Origin: Streptomyces sp. SDr-06 | GTDB taxonomy: Bacteria; Actinomycetota; Actinomycetes; Streptomycetales; Streptomycetaceae | Length of the DNA stretch: 64,000 nt | NCBI RefSeq assembly: GCF_003324565.1 | Contig: NZ_QOLA01000008.1 | Coordinates: 220,556-284,555 of the forward strand | Direction: 5' to 3' | Shown: piece by piece, positions 16,444-23,812 of the stretch | Layout: each line of letters opens with the position of its first letter | Numbering within the stretch: the stretch's first letter is position 1 | The notes under the pieces: model-generated | Told to the model about the DNA's origin: nothing | Seen by the model: the letters and a program-made list of their open reading frames with translations, nothing else | The model's database searches: none | Translations under genes and position numbers: made by a program

Positions 16444-17814
16444 CTAAATCCGCGCCGGAACAGGGTTTCCCGCGGCCGCCACGGCGGCCCGCACGGGAAC
16501 CCGTGCGAGCAGCACGAACCCGGCCGCGAAGAAGACCACGAGCGAGATGATCGCATCCCGGTAGCTCCCGGTCAGCTGATACGCGAGACCGAACACCAAT
16601 GGCCCCAGCCAGCTCAGTCCCCGGTCGCTCATCTCGTAGGCCGAGAAGTATTCGGCCTCCTTGCCGCTCGGGACCAGGTGTGAGAAGAGCGACCTCGACA
16701 GGGCCTGGCTGCCGCCGAGCACCGTCCCGATGGCTCCCGCCAGGACGAAGAAGAGCGCCGGCTCATGGGCGGGCAGGAAGAAACCGGCCGCGAGGATCAC
16801 CGTCCAGACGGCGAGGGAGCCCAGGATCGTCCGCTTCGCGCCGTACGTCCGGGCCAGGCGCCCCATCCCGAGCGCGCCCCCCACCGCGAGCACCTGCACG
16901 AGGAGCACGGCCACGATGAGGGTGTCCTGGTCGAGCCCGAGCTCCTCGGACCCGTAGACCGAGGCCTGCGAGATCACCGTCTGCACACCGTCGTTGTAGA
17001 TGAGGTACGCGAGGAGGAAGGCCAGGGTCAGCGGGCGGGCCCGCATGTCCCGCAGCGTCGCGATCAGCTGCCGCCAGCCCGCCCCCACCTTCCCCGCGGC
17101 AGCCGGCGCCGGGGCCACCCGGCGGTCGCGCAGCCGTTTCAGCGGGACCAGCGTGAAGGCGCCCCACCAGATGCCCGCCGAGGCCAGGCAGATCCGTACC
17201 GCCGTCGACTCGGACACCCCGAAGCGGTCGTGCCCCGCGTAGAGCACCAGGTTGAGGACGAGCACGCCGGCGCCCGAGGTGTAGCCGAAGGCCCAGCCGC
17301 GCGAGGACACCCGGTCGCGTTCCTCGGGGCCCGCGATCTGCGGCAGATACGCGTTGTAGAGGACCATCGACACCGACAGGGACGCGTTCGCGACGATCAG
17401 GAGCGCCGCGCCCAGCAGATAGCGGTGGCCGTCCAGGAAGAACATCCCGGCCGTCGCGGTCGCGCCCGTGTAGGCGGCGGCCGCGAGGAGCGGCTTCTTG
17501 CGGCCGCCGCGGTCGGCGGCGGCGCCCACGATCGGCATGAGGACCACCGCCAGGATCACCGACGCGGACACGGCGTACGCGAACAGCGAGCCCGCCCGCA
17601 CCGCGATGCCCAGGGGGTGCACGAAACCGTCCGAGTCCGCCGCCGATTTCGCCAGAGCGGTCAGGTACGGGCCCAAAAAGACCGTGAGCACACTCGTCGA
17701 GTACACCGAGCAGGCGAAGTCGTAGAAGTACCAGCCCCGTTGCTCCCGCGCGCGGTCGGCCGCCCCCACCGGCTGATCGGTGCGGTCCGCCAGGTCCGTG
17801 GTCTCAGCGCCCAT
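16444..17814 (-). CDS. MFS transporter, UMF1/Atg22-like
   Basis: 456 residues, 12 membrane helices. The N-terminus REQRGWYFYDFACSVYSTSV is the signature of UMF1 (Atg22-type) permeases; GAAADRGGRKKPLLA is the loop 2-3 motif. In fungi Atg22 exports amino acids from the vacuole; bacterial substrates are not established. ATG with GAGGGGG upstream. Followed on the same strand by nothing close; upstream lies the GDPD gene 47 bp away, so the two may be cotranscribed. Confidence 0.85.
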   Translation of the reverse strand: MGAETTDLADRTDQPVGAADRAREQRGWYFYDFACSVYSTSVLTVFLGPYLTALAKSAADSDGFVHPLGIAVRAGSLFAYAVSASVILAVVLMPIVGAAADRGGRKKPLLAAAAYTGATATAGMFFLDGHRYLLGAALLIVANASLSVSMVLYNAYLPQIAGPEERDRVSSRGWAFGYTSGAGVLVLNLVLYAGHDRFGVSESTAVRICLASAGIWWGAFTLVPLKRLRDRRVAPAPAAAGKVGAGWRQLIATLRDMRARPLTLAFLLAYLIYNDGVQTVISQASVYGSEELGLDQDTLIVAVLLVQVLAVGGALGMGRLARTYGAKRTILGSLAVWTVILAAGFFLPAHEPALFFVLAGAIGTVLGGSQALSRSLFSHLVPSGKEAEYFSAYEMSDRGLSWLGPLVFGLAYQLTGSYRDAIISLVVFFAAGFVLLARVPVRAAVAAAGNPVPARI

Positions 17815-17861
17815 CGCGCGCCCCCTCGCTCGTGCCCCGTACGCGAGCGGTGGCCGCCGGG

Positions 17862-18626
17862 TCAGTTCCAGGCCCCCCGGTCGGTCAGTACCGTGCGCAG
17901 CGTCTCCAGATGATCGGTCATGATGCCATCCACGCCGAGGTCGAGCAGGGCCGTCATCCGAGCGGGATCGTTGATCGTCCAGACGTGGACCTGCAGGCCA
18001 AGGGCGTGCGCGGTCTGCACGAAGCGGCGGTCCACGACCGGGATGCCGCTCTGGCGCTCGGGCACCTGGGCGCTGACGGCGCCCGCGCGCAGCGGCACCG
18101 CGAGCCCGTAGGAGCGCAGTCGCAGCGCGGCGACACCGCGCACGCCGTACGACGTCGCCAGGCGCGGGCCCGCGAGCCGGTGGGCCCTGGCGACCCGGGC
18201 CTCCGAGAAGGAGCCGACGCAGACCCGGTCCCATGCGCCGGTGCGGCGGATCAGATCGATCAGCGGGACGAGCGCCGACTCGGCCTTGAGGTCGACGTTC
18301 CAGCGGGCGCCGGGGAAGGCCTCCAGGAGCTCCTCGAACAGCGGCAGCGGCTCCCGCCCGGCCACCCGGGCCCGCCGGACCTCGGCCCAGGGCAGCTCGG
18401 CGATCCTTCCCCGGGCATCGGTGACGCGGTCGAGCGTCGCGTCGTGGAAGGCGACCAGGCGCCCGTCGGCCGTGGTGTGCACATCGGTCTCGAAGTACCG
18501 GTAGCCCGCCTTCGCGGCCCGCTCGAAGGCGGCCGCGGTGTTCTCGATGCCGTCCGCCGCCCCGCCGCGGTGGGCGAACGGGATCGGCGACGGGTGGTCC
18601 AGATAGGGGTGGCGTACGCGAGTCAC
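17862..18626 (-). CDS. Glycerophosphodiester phosphodiesterase
   Basis: 254 residues, cytosolic GDPD TIM barrel. PFAHRGGAADGIENTAAAFERA carries the catalytic His-Arg and the Glu metal ligand; ETDVHTTADGRLVAFHD carries the second acidic pair and catalytic His. It hydrolyses glycerophosphodiesters to glycerol-3-phosphate and an alcohol. GTG start with no ribosome site; GATACT ends six bases upstream, so a leaderless start is likely. It follows the YczE gene by 17 bp and may also be read through from it. Confidence 0.9.
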   Translation of the reverse strand: MTRVRHPYLDHPSPIPFAHRGGAADGIENTAAAFERAAKAGYRYFETDVHTTADGRLVAFHDATLDRVTDARGRIAELPWAEVRRARVAGREPLPLFEELLEAFPGARWNVDLKAESALVPLIDLIRRTGAWDRVCVGSFSEARVARAHRLAGPRLATSYGVRGVAALRLRSYGLAVPLRAGAVSAQVPERQSGIPVVDRRFVQTAHALGLQVHVWTINDPARMTALLDLGVDGIMTDHLETLRTVLTDRGAWN

Positions 18627-18643
18627 CGGGGAAGTATCGCGCG

Positions 18644-19330
18644 CTACGGTGTCGCCTCCGCGACGGCCGTGCCGCGTGCGGGTGCCGGGGAGGTGACCTC
18701 GAACGCGGGGGCGGGGGACGCGCCCGGTTGCGGGGCCCGGGGCGCTTCGGGGATCGCGAAGACGCGCAGGAAGAACTGGGCCAGCGGCCCGATCGCGAGC
18801 GCGTACAGCACCGTGCCGACGCCGAGCGAGCCGCCGAGCAGGAATCCGGTCGCCACCACGGCCACCTCGAGCGACGTGCGCACGAGCCGGATCGAGCGGC
18901 CCGTCGCCCGGTGCAGGCCCGTCATCAGGCCGTCGCGCGGGCCCGGGCCGAAGCGGGCCGAGATGTACAGGCCGGTCGCGGCGCCGTTGCAGACGATCCC
19001 GGCGGCCGTCAGCGGGACCTGGGCGAGCAGGCCGTGCACATCGGGCACGACGGCGAGCGTCCCGTCCATGAAGACGCCGATCGCGAAGACGTTGGACACG
19101 GTGCCGAGCCCCGGGCGCTGGCGCAGCGGGATCCACAGCAGCAGCACCGCCGCCCCGACGATGATCGACACGACGCCTATGGAGAGACCGGTGTGCCCCG
19201 CGAGGCCCTGGTGCAGCACACCCCAGGGTTCGAGGCCGAGCCCGGCGCGGACGAGCAGTCCCGAACTGACGCCGTACAGAGCGAGACCGACGTACAGCTG
19301 GAGCAGTCTCCGCGTGAGGTGCGTGGACAC
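18644..19330 (-). CDS. YczE/YyaS family membrane protein
   Basis: 228 residues with five to six helices: LLQLYVGLALYGVSSGLLV, the conserved LEPWGVLHQGLA, VVSIIVGAAVLLLW and FGPGPRDGLMTGL, which is the diagnostic loop of YczE/YitT-like proteins. Transport substrate unknown. GTG start with GGGGGGA upstream. It is divergent from a MocR-type regulator, a pairing common in actinobacteria, so that regulator probably controls it. Confidence 0.82.
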   Translation of the reverse strand: MSTHLTRRLLQLYVGLALYGVSSGLLVRAGLGLEPWGVLHQGLAGHTGLSIGVVSIIVGAAVLLLWIPLRQRPGLGTVSNVFAIGVFMDGTLAVVPDVHGLLAQVPLTAAGIVCNGAATGLYISARFGPGPRDGLMTGLHRATGRSIRLVRTSLEVAVVATGFLLGGSLGVGTVLYALAIGPLAQFFLRVFAIPEAPRAPQPGASPAPAFEVTSPAPARGTAVAEATP

Positions 19331-19354
19331 GGTGGTCCCCCCTGGGTGGTGGTA

Positions 19355-19434
19355 GTGGACTGACTCATGACACTGTGTGGCAGGGAAATGGACCCCAACC
19401 ATGGCCAATTCCGGGAAGGTGGACTGACTTCATG
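19355..19434. promoter_or_regulatory. Direct repeats in the yczE/mocR divergent region
   Basis: GTGGACTGACTCATG (19355-19369) recurs as GTGGACTGACTTCATG (19419-19434), 64 bp away and in the same orientation. The second copy abuts the MocR start codon. MocR proteins often bind direct repeats, so these are candidate sites. Confidence 0.5.
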
Positions 19435-20934
19435 GCGCAGTGGACCTCGGCGATCGGGCCTGCTCAGCTCGCCCGTCAGCTCACAGCACAGCAGCCCCGC
19501 CCGGTCGGCGCCGGGCTGCGCAAGCCGCCCGCCTACCGGGCGCTGGCCGACGGGATCCGGCTGCTCGTCCTCGAAGGCCGCGTCCCCGCCGCCGCCCGGC
19601 TGCCCGCCGAGCGCGAACTGGCCGCCGCCCTCTCGGTGAGCCGTACGACGGTCGCCGCCGCCTACGAGGCGCTGCGTGCCGAGGGTTTCCTCGAATCGCG
19701 GCGCGGCGCGGGCAGCTGGACCGCCGTGCCCGCCGGGCACCCGCTGCCCGGCCGGGGGCTCGAACCGCTCCCGCCCGAGTCGCTCGGCTCGATGATCGAC
19801 CTGGGCTGCGCGGCCCTGCCCGCCCCCGAGCCCTGGCTGACCCGGGGCGTCCAGGGCGCGCTCGAAGAGCTTCCGCCGTACGCCCACACCCACGGAGACT
19901 ATCCGGCGGGCCTGCCCGCGCTGCGCCAGATGCTGGCCGACCGCTACACCGCCCGCGGCATTCCGACGATGCCCGAGCAGATCATGGTGACCACCGGTGC
20001 GATGGGGGCGATCGACGCCATCTGTCATCTGTTCGCCGGACGCGGCGAGCGCATCGCCGTCGAGTCACCTTCCTACGCCAACATCCTCCAGCTCATGCGC
20101 GAAGCGGGCGCCCGGCTCGTGCCGATCGCCATGGCCGAGGGGCTGACCGGCTGGGACCTGCCGCGCTGGCGCCAGGTGCTCAGGGACGCCGCGCCCCGGC
20201 TCGCGTACGTCGTCGCCGACTTCCACAACCCCACCGGGGCGCTTGCCGACGAGGACCAGCGCCGCCGGCTCGTGGACGCGGCCCGCTCGGCCGGCACGGT
20301 GCTCGTCGTGGACGAGACGATGACCGAGCTGTGGCTGGACGAGGACCTCGACATGCCGCGCCCCGTCTGCACCTTCGACCCGGCCGGAGCCACCGTGCTC
20401 ACGGTCGGCTCGGCGAGCAAGGCGTTCTGGGCGGGCATGCGCATCGGCTGGGTGCGGGCCGCCCCCGACATCATCCGCTCCCTGGTCGCCGCCCGCGCCT
20501 ACGCCGATCTGGGCACCCCGGTCCTTGAGCAGCTCGCCGTCAACTGGCTCATGGCCACGGGCGGTTGGGAGCAGGCGGTCGAGTTGCGCCGCACCCAGGC
20601 CCGCGAGAACCGCGACGCCCTGGTGACGGCGGTGCGGCGCGAACTGCCCGACTGGGAGTTCCATGTGCCGCGCGGCGGACTCACGCTGTGGGTCCGCACC
20701 GGGGGCCTGTCGGGCTCCCGCCTGGCCGAGGTCGGCGAACGGGTCGGCGTTCGGGTGCCCTCCGGTCCCCGCTTCGGGGTCGACGGCGCCTTCGAGGGCT
20801 ATGTGCGCTTGCCGTTCACGGTGGGCGGCCCGGTCGCGGACGAGGCGGCCGTACGCCTGGCCGCGGCGGCCCGCCTGGTGGAGACGGGCGGCGGATCCGG
20901 GGGCGCGGAGCCGCCGCGCACCTTCGTGGCGTGA
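19432..20934 (+). CDS. MocR-type regulator (GntR HTH fused to PLP aminotransferase fold)
   Basis: 500 residues. N-terminal winged helix: YRALADGIRLLVLEGRVPAA then RLPAERELAAALSVSRTTVAAAYEALRAEGF (about residues 35-85). The C-terminal fold-type I aminotransferase domain has YAHTHGDYPAGLPALR, FHNPTG and TVGSASKAFWAGMRIGW, whose Lys should bind pyridoxal phosphate. ATG at 19432 with GGAAGG upstream. Divergent from yczE. MocR proteins usually act as PLP- or amine-responsive regulators rather than enzymes. Confidence 0.9.
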   Translation: MAQWTSAIGPAQLARQLTAQQPRPVGAGLRKPPAYRALADGIRLLVLEGRVPAAARLPAERELAAALSVSRTTVAAAYEALRAEGFLESRRGAGSWTAVPAGHPLPGRGLEPLPPESLGSMIDLGCAALPAPEPWLTRGVQGALEELPPYAHTHGDYPAGLPALRQMLADRYTARGIPTMPEQIMVTTGAMGAIDAICHLFAGRGERIAVESPSYANILQLMREAGARLVPIAMAEGLTGWDLPRWRQVLRDAAPRLAYVVADFHNPTGALADEDQRRRLVDAARSAGTVLVVDETMTELWLDEDLDMPRPVCTFDPAGATVLTVGSASKAFWAGMRIGWVRAAPDIIRSLVAARAYADLGTPVLEQLAVNWLMATGGWEQAVELRRTQARENRDALVTAVRRELPDWEFHVPRGGLTLWVRTGGLSGSRLAEVGERVGVRVPSGPRFGVDGAFEGYVRLPFTVGGPVADEAAVRLAAAARLVETGGGSGGAEPPRTFVA

Positions 20935-20979
20935 GGGACGGGGGCGCCCACCGCTGACGTCCCGGCCCGTGCCCGCCCC

Positions 20980-22590
20980 TCAGCCCTCGGCCGGGACCGC
21001 CCGCACGGGCGCCGCTTCGACGGGTGCCGCCTCCACGGGAACGGTGTCCGCCACGACCGCCTCCACCGGTGTCGCCACCACCGGGCCCTCGCGGGCCGGG
21101 AGGAGGTCGAGGACCGCCTGGCGATGGGCCTCGGCCGTCGCGTCGTCGTACGGGTCCGGGGTCGCCGGGACCTGGAGGCGCAGCACCGGTCCCGTGCCGA
21201 GGCGGGCGTAGCCGCGGCCCGGGGGCACGTCCGGGGTGGGGGTGGTGTGCGGAGGGACGCCCAGGACCGATTCGACCTGGCCGGGCGAGACCGGGCCGAG
21301 GACCACGCGGGCCCGGGTGTGGCTGCGTACGGGCTCGGACAGGTCGTCCAGGGTGTCGAACTGCTCGGCGACGACGACCGTGACCCCGGCGGCCCGGCCG
21401 TGCCGCAGCGGGACCTGGAGCAGGTGCTGCGGGTCGGTGCGGCCGTCGGCAGCGGCCAGGTCCGCGAGGACGCTGGGACGGTCGAGCAGGATCCACAGCG
21501 GCCGCTTGGTGTCCTCGGGCGCGGGGCGGCCCGCCTGGCGGGCGCGGTTGGCGGCGATGAGACGGCGCTCGGTCTCGTGCGAGGCCCACTCCAGGGTGGC
21601 GAGGGCTCCGGCGAGGCCGCACTCGACGGCCAGGACGCCCGAGCGGCCCGTCAGACAGGCGTACTCGCCGGTTCCGCTGCCCTCGACGATCAGCAGGTCG
21701 CCGTGCTGGAGCGCCTGGAGCGCGATCGAGCGGAGCAGGGTCGTGGTGCCCGTGCCGGGCTGGCCGACGACCAGGAGGTGGGGTTCGGTGGAGCGGGGCC
21801 CCGTGCGCCAGACCACGGGAGGGGCGTCGTGGCTCGCCCCGCCGGTGGTCACCGGCATGGTCCGCTGCACGGCGTCGGCGTCCGTGAAGCCGAGGACGGT
21901 CTCGCCGGGCGAGGTCACGAAGCGCTGGGCGGCGATCGAGGTGGGCAGCGCGTCCAGGACGCTCATGACGAGCTGGTTCCCCTCCTCGTCCCAGGCGAAG
22001 TGGTATTCGCGGCCGCGCCCCGACTTGGTGTGCAGGAGCTGTTCGATGCGGGCGCGCGAGGCGGGCTCGCCGTCCGTGAAGTAGGCGGGGTAGCGCACCT
22101 GGAGCCGGGTGAGGCGGCCGCTGTCGTCGAACGCGTACTCGCCGAAGGCCTTGTCCCACTCACCTCCGTGGGAGAAGAGCGGGGCCGGGTCCTCGGGGAC
22201 GGAGAAGTAGGGCACGAGTGCCTCGTAGAGGGCCTGGAGCCGGGCGAGTTCCGCCTCGTCCGGGCCGGTCTTGACGACCGGTTTCTCGCGGCCCTTCCAG
22301 GCGGCCGCGCCCATCACCGTGATCAGGGCGAGAAGCGGCCCGTACGGGATGAGCGCGACGACCAGGACGATGGCCGCCGTCAGGAACAGCGCGGGACCAC
22401 GCCGTTCCTTGGGGGTGGCGGCCCATCTGCCGCGCAGGGCGGCGGCGATCAGCCGCAGGCCGCGGCTGATCGTGATGAGCGGATGGAGAACGTCGGTGGC
22501 GCTGTCGGCGGCCGTGCGCGCGATCTCGCGGCTGCGAACGATGGGTGCGCTGCTGCTGCTCAGAATGCGGGGGAGTGGTCGCCGGGCCAC
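20980..22590 (-). CDS. FtsK/SpoIIIE-like ATPase with degenerate Walker A
   Basis: 536 residues. Two membrane helices at about 66-96, a mixed region, then a P-loop ATPase domain from about 270. The Walker A position reads LLVVGQPGTGTTTLL (residues 276-284), with Thr where the invariant Lys belongs; RPLWILLDRPS is the Walker B position. The C-terminal tail is a low-complexity repeat of PVEAA units. The layout resembles chromosomal or plasmid DNA-transfer translocases of actinobacteria, but loss of the Lys questions ATP hydrolysis. GTG start with GGAGAA upstream; cotranscribed with the 64-aa membrane protein 72 bp upstream. Confidence 0.7.
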   Translation of the reverse strand: MARRPLPRILSSSSAPIVRSREIARTAADSATDVLHPLITISRGLRLIAAALRGRWAATPKERRGPALFLTAAIVLVVALIPYGPLLALITVMGAAAWKGREKPVVKTGPDEAELARLQALYEALVPYFSVPEDPAPLFSHGGEWDKAFGEYAFDDSGRLTRLQVRYPAYFTDGEPASRARIEQLLHTKSGRGREYHFAWDEEGNQLVMSVLDALPTSIAAQRFVTSPGETVLGFTDADAVQRTMPVTTGGASHDAPPVVWRTGPRSTEPHLLVVGQPGTGTTTLLRSIALQALQHGDLLIVEGSGTGEYACLTGRSGVLAVECGLAGALATLEWASHETERRLIAANRARQAGRPAPEDTKRPLWILLDRPSVLADLAAADGRTDPQHLLQVPLRHGRAAGVTVVVAEQFDTLDDLSEPVRSHTRARVVLGPVSPGQVESVLGVPPHTTPTPDVPPGRGYARLGTGPVLRLQVPATPDPYDDATAEAHRQAVLDLLPAREGPVVATPVEAVVADTVPVEAAPVEAAPVRAVPAEG

Positions 22591-22662
22591 ATCGTTCTCC
22601 TGGAGTCGGGTCCGCGCTGGTGCCGCGGCTCGGTCTGCCGTCGTACGGAGGGCGGCGGGAGG

Positions 22663-22857
22663 TCAGAACTTGATCCCGCCCAGCAGGCTGGCGAGGCTCG
22701 CACCTCCGGCGGTGATGCTCGGGGCGATGGCGGTGCCCGCGAGATAGAAGCCGAAGAGCGAGCACACGAGCGCGTGCGAAGCCTTGAGTCCGTCTTTCTT
22801 GAAGAAGAGGAAGCAGATGATTCCGAGCAGCACCACACCTGAGATGGACAGGATCAT
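22663..22857 (-). CDS. Small membrane protein (64 aa)
   Basis: Two hydrophobic helices: MILSISGVVLLGIICFLFF and a broader one around LVCSLFGFYLAGTAIAP, ending in the Gly-rich SLLGGIKF. ATG with AGGAGAA seven bases upstream. It is first in a two-gene operon with the FtsK-like ATPase, so it may be a membrane partner. Small spread-type proteins accompany DNA translocases on Streptomyces plasmids, but I cannot show homology. Confidence 0.7.
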   Translation of the reverse strand: MILSISGVVLLGIICFLFFKKDGLKASHALVCSLFGFYLAGTAIAPSITAGGASLASLLGGIKF

Positions 22858-23153
22858 TTGGGTTCTCCTGGTCGATGGGGACGGTCACCATGAGTTCTTC
22901 CAGGCTCACAGGAAGTATCTATGCGATAAAAGGTGCGAATGGGTGAAACTCCGGCAATTTCACTGGAGTGGCGGATATGACAAGCGGGTCGGAGCGGGAC
23001 ACTGTGCGGCCACCGGGACGCGAAACCGTCACTCGCGGTGATCTTTGCCGCCGATCGGCCACGTCATGTCGCCCGTCGGGCAGTACCCTGTCGATTCACT
23101 CGTACGGCTCCGTCGCCGTGCGGGTTCGTTCCGTTGCGCCTAAGGAGTTTTCG

Positions 23154-23546
23154 ATGAGCGAGGAACTCGATCCCGAGGTGGTCGAGCTGGCGGCCAAGGT
23201 CTTCGACGCGGCCCGCCGGGGCGACGCCGAGGCGCTCGCCGCCTACGTCGACGCCGGGGCGCCCGCGAACCTGACCAACGACCGCGGCGACTCGCTCGTG
23301 ATGCTGGCCGCCTACCACGGCCACGCCGACGCGGTGAGCACCCTGTTGGCCCGGGGCGCCGACGCCGACCGTGCCAACGACCGCGGCCAGACCCCGCTCG
23401 CCGGCGCCGTCTTCAAGGGCGAGGAAGCCGTGATCAAGGCCCTCCTGGCCGGCGGAGCCGATCCTTCCGCCGGGACGCCGTCGGCGGTCGACACCGCCCG
23501 GATGTTCGGCAAGGCGGAGCTGCTGGCCCTGTTCGGGGCCAACTGA
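23154..23546 (+). CDS. Ankyrin repeat protein
   Basis: 130 residues. Two to three ankyrin repeats: GDSLVMLAAYHGHADAVSTL, then GQTPLAGAVFKGEEAVIKAL and a degenerate third. The N-terminal helix is acidic. ATG with TAAGGAG eight bases upstream. Cytosolic, protein-protein interaction role presumed. Monocistronic. Confidence 0.85.
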   Translation: MSEELDPEVVELAAKVFDAARRGDAEALAAYVDAGAPANLTNDRGDSLVMLAAYHGHADAVSTLLARGADADRANDRGQTPLAGAVFKGEEAVIKALLAGGADPSAGTPSAVDTARMFGKAELLALFGAN

Positions 23547-23560
23547 GCGTCCACCAAGCG

Positions 23561-23606
23561 TTTACGGGGGATCCACCGAAGAGCCCGCGGAGAGGGGCGC
23601 CGTAAA
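23561..23606 (+). other. Inverted repeat after the ankyrin gene
   Basis: TTTACGG (23561-23567) and CCGTAAA (23600-23606) could close a 46-nt stem-loop 15 bp after the ankyrin stop, serving as its terminator or opening the leader that follows. Confidence 0.35.
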
Positions 23607-23649
23607 TGTGGTCGCGATGGCGAAATGGCTGGGTCATCATGACGTCGAA

Positions 23650-23686
23650 CCCCTACATCGGGGGCAGGGTCCCTACATCGGGGACC
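23650..23686 (+). repeat. Two tandem small stem-loops with the same loop
   Basis: CCCTACATCGGGG occurs at 23651-23663 and 23671-23683, 20 bp apart. Each forms a hairpin: CCCC-TACATC-GGGG (23650-23663) and GGTCCC-TACATCG-GGGACC (23668-23686). The loops share TACATC. Confidence 0.6.
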
Positions 23687-23704
23687 GCGACGAGAGGCAG
23701 GAAG

Positions 23705-23761
23705 ATGGTCTACACCAAGCAGAAGACGGCGGGCGACCCCTCATGTTGCTGCGCGGCCTAG
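23705..23761 (+). CDS. Poly-cysteine mini-ORF upstream of the HEAT gene
   Basis: An 18-codon ORF, MVYTKQKTAGDPSCCCAA, whose ATG follows a GAGAGG ribosome site by seven bases. An in-frame ATG at 23639 would give 40 residues but has no ribosome site. The three consecutive Cys codons near the stop recall the cysteine attenuation leaders described in mycobacteria. It ends 51 bp before the HEAT-repeat start codon. It could equally be a small metal-binding or precursor peptide, or chance. Confidence 0.45.
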   Translation: MVYTKQKTAGDPSCCCAA

Positions 23762-23804
23762 GGCAAGGCACGAATCCCGGTTGCGTCGACAGCTTGATGT
23801 GAGG
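23739..23804 (+). promoter_or_regulatory. Possible translational attenuator of the HEAT gene
   Basis: CCTCATGTTG (23739-23748) can pair over ten bases, four of them G-U, with TGATGTGAGG (23795-23804), which contains the putative ribosome site of the HEAT gene. The left arm overlaps the first Cys codons (23744-23752), so a ribosome stalled there would free the site. Confidence 0.35.
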
Positions 23805-23812
23805 CTATTTCC

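Noticed and set aside
23608..23802. A 64-codon ORF overlapping the poly-Cys mini-ORF in another frame
   Set aside because: No ribosome site and a composition unlike coding DNA; the mini-ORF has the better site.
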